From Kribbella sandramycini (GTDB lineage: Bacteria > Actinomycetota > Actinomycetes > Propionibacteriales > Kribbellaceae), in assembly GCF_013131805.1 (NCBI RefSeq), contig NZ_JABJRC010000001.1, positions 434,001 to 498,000 on the forward strand: a stretch of DNA of 64,000 bases, in the 5' to 3' direction. Position 1 is the first letter of the stretch. Each line of letters starts with the position of its first letter. The translations under genes and the position numbers were made by a program. Shown one piece after another: positions 9,262-18,147 of the stretch. The notes below the pieces were generated by a model. The model made no database searches. It saw nothing but the letters and a program-made list of their open reading frames with translations, and had not been told where the DNA came from.

Positions 9262-10404
9262 TCAGACCCGAGAACGGGCACTTCCGACGAACTCCAGCAA
9301 CTGCCGGCCGGCCGCCTCGGTGGAGAAGCAGGTCTGCGCGTGCTGCACGGCCGCGGCCGCCATCCGGTCGCGCTCCGGCTCGTCGACCATCAATCCGATC
9401 AATACGTCCGCAGCGGCCTCGGCGTTCTCGAGCGGCCAGAACAGGCCGTCCGTGCCCGACCGCAGCACTTCGGGGACGCCGCCGACCGGCGCGGCCAGTA
9501 CCGGAACGCCCTCGGCCATCGCCTCGACCAGGACGATGCCGAAGCTCTCGGTCTTGGAGGTGTGGCAGTACAAACGGTGTTCCCGCATCAGCCGCCGAGC
9601 GTCCGGCCGGTAGCCGAGGAACGTCACTTGGTCAGCCAGTCCGAGCTCGGCCGCGTGCGCCTCCAGCGCAGCACGGTCGCCGCCGTCCCCAACCACAGAG
9701 AGGGTGTAGCGGTGCCCTCGGGACGCAGCAGCGGCCAGGATGTCGAGGAGGTACCGGTGGTTCTTGCGGGAGTCCAACCGGCCGACAGTGATCAGGTCGG
9801 CCCGCGGGGTGGTCAAGCCGCGGTCCTGGCTCGGCGCGACCGGGTTCGGTACGACGGCGTTCGGTACGACCTTCAGCGCCGGGACCTGGTTCTCCAGCCC
9901 GGTCTTCGTGTAGTCGGACACATAGACGATTCCGTCGAGCCGGCTGAGCACACGCTCCTCGAATGCGCGGATCGACCGGAACAACCGGCCGTTGCGCGGC
10001 AGCTCACCCTCATCAGCCCACTCATCGGCCTGTGAGACGTTGAAGTGCGCCACCATCACCACGGGCTGCGTCGTCCGAACTTCAAGCGCGACACCGGCCG
10101 AAATCGGACACTGCGCATAGATGACCGCATCCGGTCGTTCCTCAAGCCAGCGGGCCAATGCGGTCTTCAGGTAGCGCGCATGCCAGAACTGATGCCACCA
10201 GACCGCCGCAGCCCGGCTGACCGGCCGGATGCCGATCCTGGCGGCGAAAATCGGCAGTACGAACGGTGAGCGCGCCTCGAACGGTGTGACGACCTGCACC
10301 GGCGCGCCCAGGCTGCGCAGGTAGGAGTCGAAGGTCCGAACGTGGCTCTGCAGTCCAGAACCACCGGCGTACCGCATCAGACTGGCAATAACGATCTCGC
10401 TCAT
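9262..10404 (-). CDS. Glycosyltransferase family 4
   Basis: The protein has 380 residues. ATG 10404 overlaps the upstream flippase stop (ATGA) and starts a normal GT4 N-terminus (MSEIVIASLMRYAGGSGLQSH); longer in-frame starts would run into the flippase gene. The C-terminal domain has LITVGRLDSRKNH, VVGDGGDRAAL and the retaining-GT-B donor-site pair E-x7-E in ESFGIVLVEAMAEGVPV. It would transfer one sugar to the growing lipid-linked unit on the cytoplasmic face. It is the last gene of the long operon and is followed by a terminator. Donor and acceptor are not predictable. Confidence 0.88.
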   Translation of the reverse strand: MSEIVIASLMRYAGGSGLQSHVRTFDSYLRSLGAPVQVVTPFEARSPFVLPIFAARIGIRPVSRAAAVWWHQFWHARYLKTALARWLEERPDAVIYAQCPISAGVALEVRTTQPVVMVAHFNVSQADEWADEGELPRNGRLFRSIRAFEERVLSRLDGIVYVSDYTKTGLENQVPALKVVPNAVVPNPVAPSQDRGLTTPRADLITVGRLDSRKNHRYLLDILAAAASRGHRYTLSVVGDGGDRAALEAHAAELGLADQVTFLGYRPDARRLMREHRLYCHTSKTESFGIVLVEAMAEGVPVLAAPVGGVPEVLRSGTDGLFWPLENAEAAADVLIGLMVDEPERDRMAAAAVQHAQTCFSTEAAGRQLLEFVGSARSRV

Positions 10405-11675
10405 GCGGGCGCTCCTGCGACGACAAGACCGGCGACGTGTTCGCGGCGGGCCTTGGCCAGCTTCCACCACCACAGCGCGGCACCGAACACCGAGGCGCTG
10501 GCACTCCCCCACACCACGCCTTGCGCCTGCCAAAAGAAGCCGCCGAGCGTGGCCAACGCGACGAACAGGGACGTCACGATGACCTGCACCTGCATCGTCT
10601 GGTCAGCACGTCCCAACGCACGCAGTCCAGCCGAAGGCCCGACCTGCATGCAGCCTGCGGTCGCACTGACGATCACACCGAGGACCAGCGCCTCCGCACC
10701 CAGCCACACCGAGCCGAGCACCAACTCACCGAGGCCGAGCGGGAAGACCAGCAGAATCACAACACCCCAGGCCAGCGCCATGCTGGCCAGCCCACCACTC
10801 AGAGCGCTGCACAGCTTCCACAGCGCCCGGTCGCTACGGCCCAGCGCCCGAGCCGCTTCCGGTACGGCGACCTGACCGACGCCCATCAGCAGCGCGGCCA
10901 CCGGACCGATCAGCATCTCCGCACCGCGAATCGCGCCCGCGGCGGCGAGCCCACCGGTCGCTGCCACGATCAGCGGCCGAATCTGGCCGCCGGCGCCGAG
11001 TACGACGTTCTCGATCAGAAACCGGACGCCGAGGTCGCTGTGACTGCGCAGCCAGCCCGCTGCCGCAGCTGGCCGCGGCAGCACGCCGGCCTGCCAGATG
11101 CCGAACAGTCCGGCGATGGCCGCCGTCCCGCCGAAGGTGAACAGTGCGGCCGTCAGTCCGAAGCCCAGGTACTGGCCGGCGAACAGGCCGCCGATCATCA
11201 GCACGGTCCAGACCGTGTCGTTCAGAAAGGTCTTGTGGCCCTCGCCGGCCGCGAAGAACGCCGACCGCCAGCTGTCCTGCAGCATCAGACCGGGCAGCAC
11301 GACGCCGAGCGCGATGAAGGCCGCGCCGGTGGTCCCCGAGACGCCACGCATGGCGAACCCGATCCCGACACACAAGGCGCCGCCGACCACACCGACGAGC
11401 AGCGCGACGCCTCCGGCCGCGGCGACGGCCTCGCGGCGCTTCGCGTCGTCCGCGACGCTGAAGCGCACCATGAGCGCGTCGGTCGACAGCGCGCGGGAGC
11501 AGTTCAGCGCGATCGAGTAGGCGAGAAAGGCCAGGCCCAGGGCGCCCAGGCCGGTGGCGCCGAGCAGGCGGGCCACGAAGACGCCGAGCAGGAAGTTGCC
11601 CAGGCTGGAGACCGCCTGGTCCGCGATCCCCCACCCCAGCCGGCCGGCGACCTGCCGCCGCAGGTTTGTGCTCAT
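10401..11675 (-). CDS. Polysaccharide flippase (Wzx-like), second copy
   Basis: This 424-residue polytopic protein is a paralogue of the product of 3539-4810. Compare GWGIADQAVSSLGN with GWGLADQALSSLSN, and LPGLMLQDSWRSAFFAAGEG with LPGLLLQDAWRWAFFVVGEG. About 12 membrane spans are visible. ATGA junctions couple it to the pyruvyl transferase upstream and the GT4 downstream. Two flippases in one locus suggest either two repeat-unit polymers or a duplication with specialised substrates. Confidence 0.8.
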   Translation of the reverse strand: MSTNLRRQVAGRLGWGIADQAVSSLGNFLLGVFVARLLGATGLGALGLAFLAYSIALNCSRALSTDALMVRFSVADDAKRREAVAAAGGVALLVGVVGGALCVGIGFAMRGVSGTTGAAFIALGVVLPGLMLQDSWRSAFFAAGEGHKTFLNDTVWTVLMIGGLFAGQYLGFGLTAALFTFGGTAAIAGLFGIWQAGVLPRPAAAAGWLRSHSDLGVRFLIENVVLGAGGQIRPLIVAATGGLAAAGAIRGAEMLIGPVAALLMGVGQVAVPEAARALGRSDRALWKLCSALSGGLASMALAWGVVILLVFPLGLGELVLGSVWLGAEALVLGVIVSATAGCMQVGPSAGLRALGRADQTMQVQVIVTSLFVALATLGGFFWQAQGVVWGSASASVFGAALWWWKLAKARREHVAGLVVAGAPA

Positions 11676-12895
11676 CTGGTGACCTGCGTCCTCGTGGAAG
11701 TGAACAGCGCGGTGTCGAGATCCTTGAAACCCTCTTCGAGCCGTTCGCGGCAGTCCGCGGCCCGCTCGGCGAGCGTCTTGATGATCTGCGGTTCGAGGGA
11801 CTCCAGCTCCGCGACCTGCTCGACCAGCCGGTCGAGGTCGAGGGTGCGGACATCCTGGACGTATTGCGGCAGACCCATGTCTGCCATCAGTGCGTCATGT
11901 TTGCGGCCGTATCCGATCGCCAGCGTCGGACGGCCGAGTTTCAGACCGGCAACGACGCAGTGGTAGCGCATGGCAACGACTGTCTGCACCGAAGCGACCT
12001 GGTCCAGCAGACCGTCGAACGACGTGAACGGCTGGTAGCTGACCGGCACCGGGCCGGAGCCGGTCCAGTACGACTGCGCGTCGTCGACCACTGCCTTCGC
12101 GACCTCTTCGTCGAGTGCGTCTCCGATCAGCAACCGGACGCTGCGCCCGGAGTCGACCAGTCTGCGAACGAACGCGCACATCTGGCCGACGTACTCCGCA
12201 TGGACCGCATCAGCTCGCGGTCTGTCGGTCGGGGCGCCGTAGTACGCCATCACCCCGACACCGACCGATCTGGGCTCCGGATCGCGCGCCAGTTCGACAG
12301 GCAGCGCGAACGCGAGATCGGCGTACGCACGGTCCTGCGGTTTGGCCACACCGGTTTCGCGGCCGACCCCGAGTGAGTATTCGTCCCGGAACGACCGGTA
12401 CGTGACCATGCGCGCCGCAGAGCGCAGCAGGTAGCGGATGAGCGGTTCTTCGACCCGAGAGCCGCCGACACAGACCAGTGCGGTCTTCACACCGAACAGA
12501 ACGCCGCAAACCGCCATCACGAGCATGCTGTAGGGCAGCTCCCAGGGCCGCTGCGGCAACGTCGCCTCCAGGACGCCGGCGCCGGGGATGATCACCACGT
12601 CATGCCGGCGGACCCACCGACCGGTCCGCCAGGTGTCGATGATCGCGGCCGGCCCGATCCGCAGCAGCGTCAGCAGCTTCTGCACGATGCGGTTGCGAGC
12701 GGGTTTGCGGGACTGCATCCAGTGCAGCTCGACCGCCGGGACGCCGAAGCGCTTGGTGATCGCCTCCGGCCCTTCGCACATGAAGTCCAGCTCGGCGTCC
12801 GGGCGTTTCTTCCGCAGGTAGTCGAGAACGGCGTCGAGCATCGCATCGTTGCCGATGTTGCCGCCGCCGAGGCGTCCGTAGAGTCCGACCTTCAT
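11672..12895 (-). CDS. Polysaccharide pyruvyl transferase family protein
   Basis: The protein has 407 residues. The start MKVGLYGRLGGGNIGNDAML carries the 'GGgNiGDe' type motif of the CsaB/ExoV family. Further family features are VVIIPGAGVLE, ALVCVGGSRV and, near the C-terminus, VAMRYHCVVAGLKLGRPTLAIGYGRKHD split over two strands (the R-x-H-x2-x-A signature). Members move a pyruvate ketal from phosphoenolpyruvate onto a sugar, adding negative charge to the polymer. It starts two bases before the preceding GT2 stop. The family also contains proteins of other function, so pyruvylation is likely but not certain. Confidence 0.82.
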   Translation of the reverse strand: MKVGLYGRLGGGNIGNDAMLDAVLDYLRKKRPDAELDFMCEGPEAITKRFGVPAVELHWMQSRKPARNRIVQKLLTLLRIGPAAIIDTWRTGRWVRRHDVVIIPGAGVLEATLPQRPWELPYSMLVMAVCGVLFGVKTALVCVGGSRVEEPLIRYLLRSAARMVTYRSFRDEYSLGVGRETGVAKPQDRAYADLAFALPVELARDPEPRSVGVGVMAYYGAPTDRPRADAVHAEYVGQMCAFVRRLVDSGRSVRLLIGDALDEEVAKAVVDDAQSYWTGSGPVPVSYQPFTSFDGLLDQVASVQTVVAMRYHCVVAGLKLGRPTLAIGYGRKHDALMADMGLPQYVQDVRTLDLDRLVEQVAELESLEPQIIKTLAERAADCRERLEEGFKDLDTALFTSTRTQVTR

Positions 12896-12897
12896 CG

Positions 12898-13860
12898 TCA
12901 GCGCCCCTCCTGACCGGCGACGAGTGCGCCCAACGACAACTTGTCGACCGCACCGAAGTACGTGATCGGCTGCGGCCGCTCCGCGCCCGGAAGGCGCCGG
13001 GTGACGCGGCTGGTCAGCCACTGCCGGATGTGCCGGTTGCAGGCGCGCTTGTCCGCTGCGGACAGAGGTGACCGGCGGACGGCGGCGAAGTAGCCGCCGA
13101 TGTACTCGGCGACCAGCCGCACCGGCGGGTGCACCAGCTTGTTGGCCCGCTTCGGGTCCAGGTTCCGCGACCAGCTGCTGATCGTCGGGTTGGCCTGCAG
13201 CGCACGGCCCTCGTGGTGCCGGCGGAAGTACAGCCACTCCGGCACCTGCAGGAAGCGCCCGTGCAGTGCGACCTCGGCCATGAACACCTGGTCCGCGTGG
13301 TAGAAGCTGTCGTGCGGCTTCACCTTGCGCAGCACGTCGGCGCGCATGACGCCGTAGAAGTCGTCCGCCTGGATCGCACCGGGCAGATCGCCGTCCCGCA
13401 GCATGCTGCGCAGCCGCTCCGGCGCTTCCAGCGCGTCGGTGTGCAGCGGGTACTCCAGCGCCTGGATGACGTTGTCCGTCCCGTCGATCGCCGCCGTGTA
13501 CGAATGGGTCAGGACGGCGTCCGGGTGCGCGTCGAGCATCTCGACGCAGCGGGCTACCAGCTCCCGGCCCCACAGGTCGTCGCCCGAGGCCCACTTGAAG
13601 TACTCGCCGTGGCTCTTGCGGAAGACGAAGTCGTGGTGCGGTGCGGCTCCCACGTTGCGCTCCTGGCGGTAGAACGTGATCCGCTCGTCACGGGCGGCGT
13701 AGTCCCGGCAGATGTCGTCCGTGCCATCCGTCGACGCATTGCTGGACAGGATCAGCTCGAAGTCGGTGTACGTCTGGCCGAGGACGGCGTCCAGCGACTG
13801 CGCGAGGTACTCCTCGCCGTTGTAGACCGGTAGGCCGATGCTGAGTCTGGGGTGGGTCAT
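12898..13860 (-). CDS. Glycosyltransferase family 2
   Basis: The 320-residue protein begins MTHPRLSIGLPVYNGEEYL, the standard GT-A opening. SSNASTDGTDDI follows, and a metal-binding acidic motif appears as SGDDLW (the DxD-type site). A C-terminal hydrophilic region follows 'YHADQVFMAEVALHG'. ATG 13860 overlaps the PAP2 stop in ATGA. It is probably an inverting enzyme building the repeat unit. Specificity is unknown. Confidence 0.88.
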   Translation of the reverse strand: MTHPRLSIGLPVYNGEEYLAQSLDAVLGQTYTDFELILSSNASTDGTDDICRDYAARDERITFYRQERNVGAAPHHDFVFRKSHGEYFKWASGDDLWGRELVARCVEMLDAHPDAVLTHSYTAAIDGTDNVIQALEYPLHTDALEAPERLRSMLRDGDLPGAIQADDFYGVMRADVLRKVKPHDSFYHADQVFMAEVALHGRFLQVPEWLYFRRHHEGRALQANPTISSWSRNLDPKRANKLVHPPVRLVAEYIGGYFAAVRRSPLSAADKRACNRHIRQWLTSRVTRRLPGAERPQPITYFGAVDKLSLGALVAGQEGR

Positions 13861-14510
13861 GTCGGGCTCCCAACTGAGTCGACGGCCGAGGGGCGGATGG
13901 TCCGGTGCACCGGATCGAGGAAGCGCCGCGACGATGCGAGCGCCAGAACGGGAACTGCCAGCAGAAAGCCGCCGACGACATCGGTGAACCAATGCATCGA
14001 CAGCACCAGGAGTGCGAAGCCCATGGTCAGTTCGGCCACGAGCACGAGCCACCACGCCCACAGCGGCGGTTGGCGGCGCCAGACGAACAAGATCCCGCCC
14101 AGACAACACAGCAGCACCGCTGTGTGCCCGGACGGGTACGAACCACTCAGTACGCCGACGTCGCCATGCGGATCGGGTCGCTGTAACACCGCCTTGGTCA
14201 CCTGGGTGACGAACACGGCGACAACGGCGACGCCGACCACATAGACGAGCGGGGTCAGCAGTCGGCGCCGGACGGCGGCCACCAGCCCGGCCAGTGCGAG
14301 CGCGAAAAGCGCCACCGGCGGGCCGGCGGTGTCCACGACCCAGCCGAACGCCAGTTGCCACGGGCCCCAGACGTCATCGGGCCGGAACACCTCGCGTGCC
14401 ATCCGGTCGAAGTTGTCGGTCGGGTCGACTGTGACGTACACAGCCAATGCCAGGAACACCACCAGACTGACCACAGCCCAGCGGTGCGCCACTGACATCC
14501 TCGGAGTCAC
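13857..14510 (-). CDS. PAP2 superfamily phosphatase-like membrane protein
   Basis: The protein has 217 residues and about five membrane spans. GTG 14510 was chosen over ATG 14498 because AGAGGGGAA lies just upstream. PAP2 motif 2 (PSGH, residues 126-129) and the His-x3-Asp of motif 3 (H173, D177) are present. In motif 1 the KX6RP arginine is replaced (K106 ... D113-P114), and the motif-3 arginine six residues before H173 is Leu167. Members of this fold dephosphorylate undecaprenyl diphosphate or phosphatidate. In this operon a lipid-carrier recycling role is plausible, but the missing arginines make catalysis uncertain. Confidence 0.8.
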   Translation of the reverse strand: MTPRMSVAHRWAVVSLVVFLALAVYVTVDPTDNFDRMAREVFRPDDVWGPWQLAFGWVVDTAGPPVALFALALAGLVAAVRRRLLTPLVYVVGVAVVAVFVTQVTKAVLQRPDPHGDVGVLSGSYPSGHTAVLLCCLGGILFVWRRQPPLWAWWLVLVAELTMGFALLVLSMHWFTDVVGGFLLAVPVLALASSRRFLDPVHRTIRPSAVDSVGSPT

Positions 14511-14520
14511 AGTTCCCCTC

Positions 14521-15837
14521 TCACGCGTACTTACGGAAGACGGGCTGGACCGGCCGACCGGGGAGGAACGCCGAGACGTCCTGAGCGTCGAGCGCCTTGC
14601 GATAAACCGTGCAGGCCTGCCCGACCACCTCGATCGTCCGATCGATGTCCTCGTTGGTCAGCGCGCTGCTGACCACGAACGACGGGCCGATCACGCCGCC
14701 GAGGATCAGCTCGCGCAGGAAGAGCGTCCGGTACGGCTGGGACGGCGCGTGGTTCTCGTCGAGCGTCGCGAACACGAGGTTGCAGGACCGGCCGCGAACC
14801 AGCACGTGCTCCTCGACCCCGGCTGCGAGCGCCACCTCACGGACGCCGGCCGCGAGCTTGTCGCCACGCTCCTGAAGGCGCGCGGCGATCCCCTCCTCGG
14901 CGTACACGTCCATGACCGCCATCGCGGCCGCCAGCGCGTGCGACTCGGCGCCGTGCGTGGTGGAGAGCAGGAAGACGCGCTCGTTGCTGTCCCGCAGCCC
15001 GCCGCGCTCCATGTACTCGCGTTTCCCGGCCAGCGCCGACACGGCGAACCCGTTGCCGAGCGCCTTGCCGAACGTGGACAGATCCGGGGTGACGCCGTAC
15101 ATGCCCTGCGCGCCGGCCTCGGAGAACCGGAAGCCGGTGATCATCTCGTCGAAGACCAGCAGCGCGCCGTAGGAGTGGACCAGGTCGCGCAGGCCTTCCA
15201 GGTAACCGGCCGGGGGCTCCTGCTGGGTCGCCGCCTCCAGGATCAGGCAGGCGATCTCGCCGTCGTGGCGGCGCAGCAGCTCCTCGGTCGCGGCCAGATC
15301 GCCGTACGGGAACGCGACGGTCAGGTCGCCGATCGCGTCCGGGATGCCGGCCGCCATCGGCGTCCGGGTGATGAACCAGTCGTCGGTGGAGAAGAACGCG
15401 TGGTCGGAGCAGATCGCGACCTTGGCCCGGCCGGTGATCGCGCGCGCGAGTTTGACCGCGGCCGTCGTCGCGTCCGAGCCGTTCTTCGCGAACTTCACCA
15501 TCTCCGCGGTCGGCACCGAGGCCAGGAACCGCTCGGCCGCCTCGGCCTCCAGGATGCTCGGCCGGACGAAGTTCGTCCCGCGGTCCAGCTCGCGGCGGAC
15601 CGCTTCCAGCACCCGCGGGTGCTTGTGCCCGAGGCTGACCGCGCGCAGGCCGGAGCCGTACTCGATGTACTCGTTGCCGTCGACATCCCAGACGTGCGCG
15701 CCGAGGCCGCGCTCGATCACCGGCGCCATGTCGGCCGGGTACTGGTCGTCGCCCTTGGCGTAGGTGTGCGCGCCGCCGGGGATGGCCGCGTGCAGCCGCT
15801 GGTTCGCGGCGATCGACTTCTCGAACGACTTGGTCAT
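14521..15837 (-). CDS. Class III PLP-dependent aminotransferase (glutamate-1-semialdehyde-aminotransferase-like)
   Basis: The protein has 438 residues. ATG 15837 overlaps the upstream epimerase stop. Class III features are VWDVDGNEYIEYGSG, SLGHKHP, KFAKNGSDATTAAVKLAR, LVFDEMITGFR (cofactor aspartate) and the Schiff-base lysine in STFGKALGNG. It resembles glutamate-1-semialdehyde aminomutase, but the setting between sugar-modifying enzymes argues for transamination or isomerisation of a sugar or its amino-acid decoration rather than haem synthesis. The true substrate is unknown. Confidence 0.85.
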   Translation of the reverse strand: MTKSFEKSIAANQRLHAAIPGGAHTYAKGDDQYPADMAPVIERGLGAHVWDVDGNEYIEYGSGLRAVSLGHKHPRVLEAVRRELDRGTNFVRPSILEAEAAERFLASVPTAEMVKFAKNGSDATTAAVKLARAITGRAKVAICSDHAFFSTDDWFITRTPMAAGIPDAIGDLTVAFPYGDLAATEELLRRHDGEIACLILEAATQQEPPAGYLEGLRDLVHSYGALLVFDEMITGFRFSEAGAQGMYGVTPDLSTFGKALGNGFAVSALAGKREYMERGGLRDSNERVFLLSTTHGAESHALAAAMAVMDVYAEEGIAARLQERGDKLAAGVREVALAAGVEEHVLVRGRSCNLVFATLDENHAPSQPYRTLFLRELILGGVIGPSFVVSSALTNEDIDRTIEVVGQACTVYRKALDAQDVSAFLPGRPVQPVFRKYA

Positions 15838-16382
15838 GTCAGCCTCGCGATCGCCTCGGCCAGCGACGGCGCCGCGAGGTCCCGTTCGGACATCAGCGTC
15901 ACCGGCAGCGGCCAGTGGATGTCGAGCTCCGGGTCGTCCCAACGGATCGAGACGTCCTCGGAGGGGTCGTGCGCCCGGTCGATCCGGTACGACACGTCGG
16001 CCGGCTCGGTGAGCGCCTGGAACCCGTGCGCACAGCCGGCCGGGACGTAGATCGTCACCTGGTTCTCGCCGGTCAGGTCGAAGGTCTCGCGCTGCCGGTA
16101 CGTCGGTGAGCCGGGCCGCAGATCGACGACGACGTCGAGTACGGCGCCGGCCGAACAGCGGACCAGCTTCGCCTCCCCCGCGCCCGCGCGGATGTGCATC
16201 CCGCGGACGACGCCGCGCCGGGAGCGGGAGATGCTGTCCTGGACGAACGCGTCCGGGTCGAGCCCGGCCTGCTTGACGACGTCCCGGTCGAACGTCCGCG
16301 AGAAGAACCCGCGCTCGTCGACATGCGGCGTCGGCCGGAAGATCAGCGCTCCGGCGATGTTGGCGACCTGTTCGACCTGCAT
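15834..16382 (-). CDS. dTDP-4-dehydrorhamnose 3,5-epimerase-like (RmlC family) cupin
   Basis: The protein has 182 residues, normal for RmlC. Visible family features are the DERGFFSRTF strand, QDSISRSRRGVVRGMHI (the histidine of the RG-x-H motif is the expected base), EAKLVRCSAGAVLDVVVDLR, and IYVPAGCAHGFQ. After the motif histidine the usual 'YQ' is 'IRAGAG', so the substrate pocket differs from classic dTDP-sugar enzymes. With a cytidylyltransferase in the same operon, a CDP-4-ketosugar substrate is a reasonable inference. TGATG coupling to the next gene. Confidence 0.85.
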   Translation of the reverse strand: MQVEQVANIAGALIFRPTPHVDERGFFSRTFDRDVVKQAGLDPDAFVQDSISRSRRGVVRGMHIRAGAGEAKLVRCSAGAVLDVVVDLRPGSPTYRQRETFDLTGENQVTIYVPAGCAHGFQALTEPADVSYRIDRAHDPSEDVSIRWDDPELDIHWPLPVTLMSERDLAAPSLAEAIARLT

Positions 16383-17500
16383 CAGCGCCTCAACTCGTGC
16401 GGTTCGGGCAGCGGGACGAGGTACGTCGCGCCCCAGCCGCCGTCGGCCTCGAGCTGCGCGATCACCTCTTCGGCGATATCCCAGGTCAGCACCAGGACGA
16501 CGTCCGGCCGGGCGGCCTTCAGCTCCTCGACCGGGCGGATCGGGACCATGCACGCGCCGGGGATCCGGCGGCCGTGTTTGCCGGGCGCCTTGTCGACGGT
16601 GAACTCCAGCAGGTCGGCGCCGACCTTGCTGAGGTCGAGCAGGACCGGCGCCTTGGACGGAGCGCCGTACCCGAGCACCCGGCGTCCGGCCGCCTTGTGC
16701 CGGGTCAGCTCGGCGTGCAGCGCGCCCGCGGCGTGCCAAGCGGCCTCTTGCAGGCTGGCCAGCTGGATCTCGTCGGCGATCCCCGCGGCCTCCTCATCGG
16801 CCAGGATGACGTCGACCGACGGGTCCGGCTTCGCGTCGGCGGTGTGCCGCAGCATCACCATCAGGCTGCCGCCGAACATCTCGACCTGCTTGACCGACTC
16901 GACCGCCAGCCCGTTGCGGGCGGCAATGTTCCGGACGGCGCGCAGCGACTGGTACGACCAGTGCCCGTGCCGGATCGTGTCGAACTGGTTGCCCACGAAC
17001 AGCGGCAGCAGGTGGTGGAACTCCATCACCAGCAGGCCGCCGGGCGCGAGCCGCTCGGCGCGCAGTTCGAAGCTGTCGCCCATCGCGGGCTCGTGCACCA
17101 GGCCGTGGACGTCGATGACCAGGTCGGCCCGCTCGCCGTCGCCGGCCAGGCGCGAGCCCGCGGCGTACAGGTGCTCCAGCCAGGAGCCGCCGTGCGGGCT
17201 GCCGAACTCGAAGACGATGCCCCCGGCAAGCTCCGGGTAGTCGCGCAGGATCTCCTTCACCGAGGACTCGGCGTGCGCGAGGCTCGTCGCCGACTCGACC
17301 GCCAGCGGCTCCTCGGCGATCTGCGCCTCGACCGGGCCGAGCTGGACGAGCGTGCAGTCGCGGCACAGCCACAACGACAGCGGCCACCGCGGATCGGGCC
17401 CAGGCGCGTCGGCCGGCGGGAAGAGGTCCGCGACCGGCTGGTCGCCGATGTCGACCACGAGGACGACGTCGTCGGAGGCGCAGCCCCGGCAGTTCACCAC
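16382..17500 (-). CDS. Methyltransferase-like protein of the sugar C-methyltransferase family, catalytic motif altered
   Basis: The protein has 372 residues. The N-terminal zinc site (C4, C7, C46, C49), a SAM-type loop EFGSPHG (98-104) and the C-terminal 'VLGYGAPSKAPVLL ... YTVD/FTVDKAPGKHGRRIPG' domain match NDP-sugar C-3-methyltransferases (TcaB9/TylC3 type). The usual Y-H-E-H catalytic segment, intact in the paralogue at 19001, reads R177-H178-G179-H180 here. It may be a non-methylating partner or have shifted chemistry. GTG 17500 is preferred over GTG 17497 from the position of AAGGGG upstream; either way it overlaps the PIG-L gene. Confidence 0.8.
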   Translation of the reverse strand: MVNCRGCASDDVVLVVDIGDQPVADLFPPADAPGPDPRWPLSLWLCRDCTLVQLGPVEAQIAEEPLAVESATSLAHAESSVKEILRDYPELAGGIVFEFGSPHGGSWLEHLYAAGSRLAGDGERADLVIDVHGLVHEPAMGDSFELRAERLAPGGLLVMEFHHLLPLFVGNQFDTIRHGHWSYQSLRAVRNIAARNGLAVESVKQVEMFGGSLMVMLRHTADAKPDPSVDVILADEEAAGIADEIQLASLQEAAWHAAGALHAELTRHKAAGRRVLGYGAPSKAPVLLDLSKVGADLLEFTVDKAPGKHGRRIPGACMVPIRPVEELKAARPDVVLVLTWDIAEEVIAQLEADGGWGATYLVPLPEPHELRR

Positions 17501-18147
17501 GTCAGCATCCCCTTACCGGTCGTGAAGGCTTCGGCGTACCGGGCGCGGCACTCCATCCCGCGGATCCGCGCGAGCCCGGTGAAGATCTCCTCGTCGAACC
17601 AGTCGTGCGCAACCTGTGAGGGGTAGGCCTTGTGCAGCCGGGCGACCTTCTCCCGCAACTGCTCCTCGGTGAGCTCGACGTACAGCGACGGGCGGCTCAT
17701 GTCGCCGTCCCACTTGGGGATCTCGTAGTGCAGCACGAGATGGTCGCGCCACACCGTCGGCGCCAGCTCGGCGATCAGCCGGTGATCCTGGTGCGCGTCG
17801 TGCTTGCTCGGGGCAAGCACCAGGTCGGGCTTCCGGCCATCGCCCCGGGCCGTTGCCTCCAGCAACTCCTTGGTCTCGTTCCAGTGCGCGGGCAGGCGAC
17901 CGTCCGGCAGCTCGGCCGAGGTGACGGTCACCTCGCACTCGGGCAGGAACAGCTCCGCGCCGTGCCGGGCCTCTTCGAGCCGGAGCGGCGTACCGGTCGC
18001 GATCACGAACTCGGCGGTCAGCTCCGGCACCGATTCGGCCAGTTTGAGCAGCGTGCCGCCGCAGCCGATCTCGATATCGTCCGGATGCGCGCCGAGGGCA
18101 ACGATGTGGACCGGCCCGTCGATCAGGCCGAGCTGGAACGGCAGCAT
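17494..18147 (-). CDS. PIG-L family (LmbE-like) deacetylase
   Basis: The 217-residue protein starts MLPFQLGLIDGPVHIVALGAHP. The metal-binding motif H21-P-D-D24 is followed by the distal HDAHQDH motif, so the zinc ligands of the PIG-L/MshB fold are complete. These enzymes remove N-acetyl groups from sugars or sugar conjugates. In this cassette it may deacetylate an amino sugar before further modification. It is coupled by TGATG to the nucleotidyltransferase upstream and overlaps the next gene. Confidence 0.9.
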   Translation of the reverse strand: MLPFQLGLIDGPVHIVALGAHPDDIEIGCGGTLLKLAESVPELTAEFVIATGTPLRLEEARHGAELFLPECEVTVTSAELPDGRLPAHWNETKELLEATARGDGRKPDLVLAPSKHDAHQDHRLIAELAPTVWRDHLVLHYEIPKWDGDMSRPSLYVELTEEQLREKVARLHKAYPSQVAHDWFDEEIFTGLARIRGMECRARYAEAFTTGKGMLTW

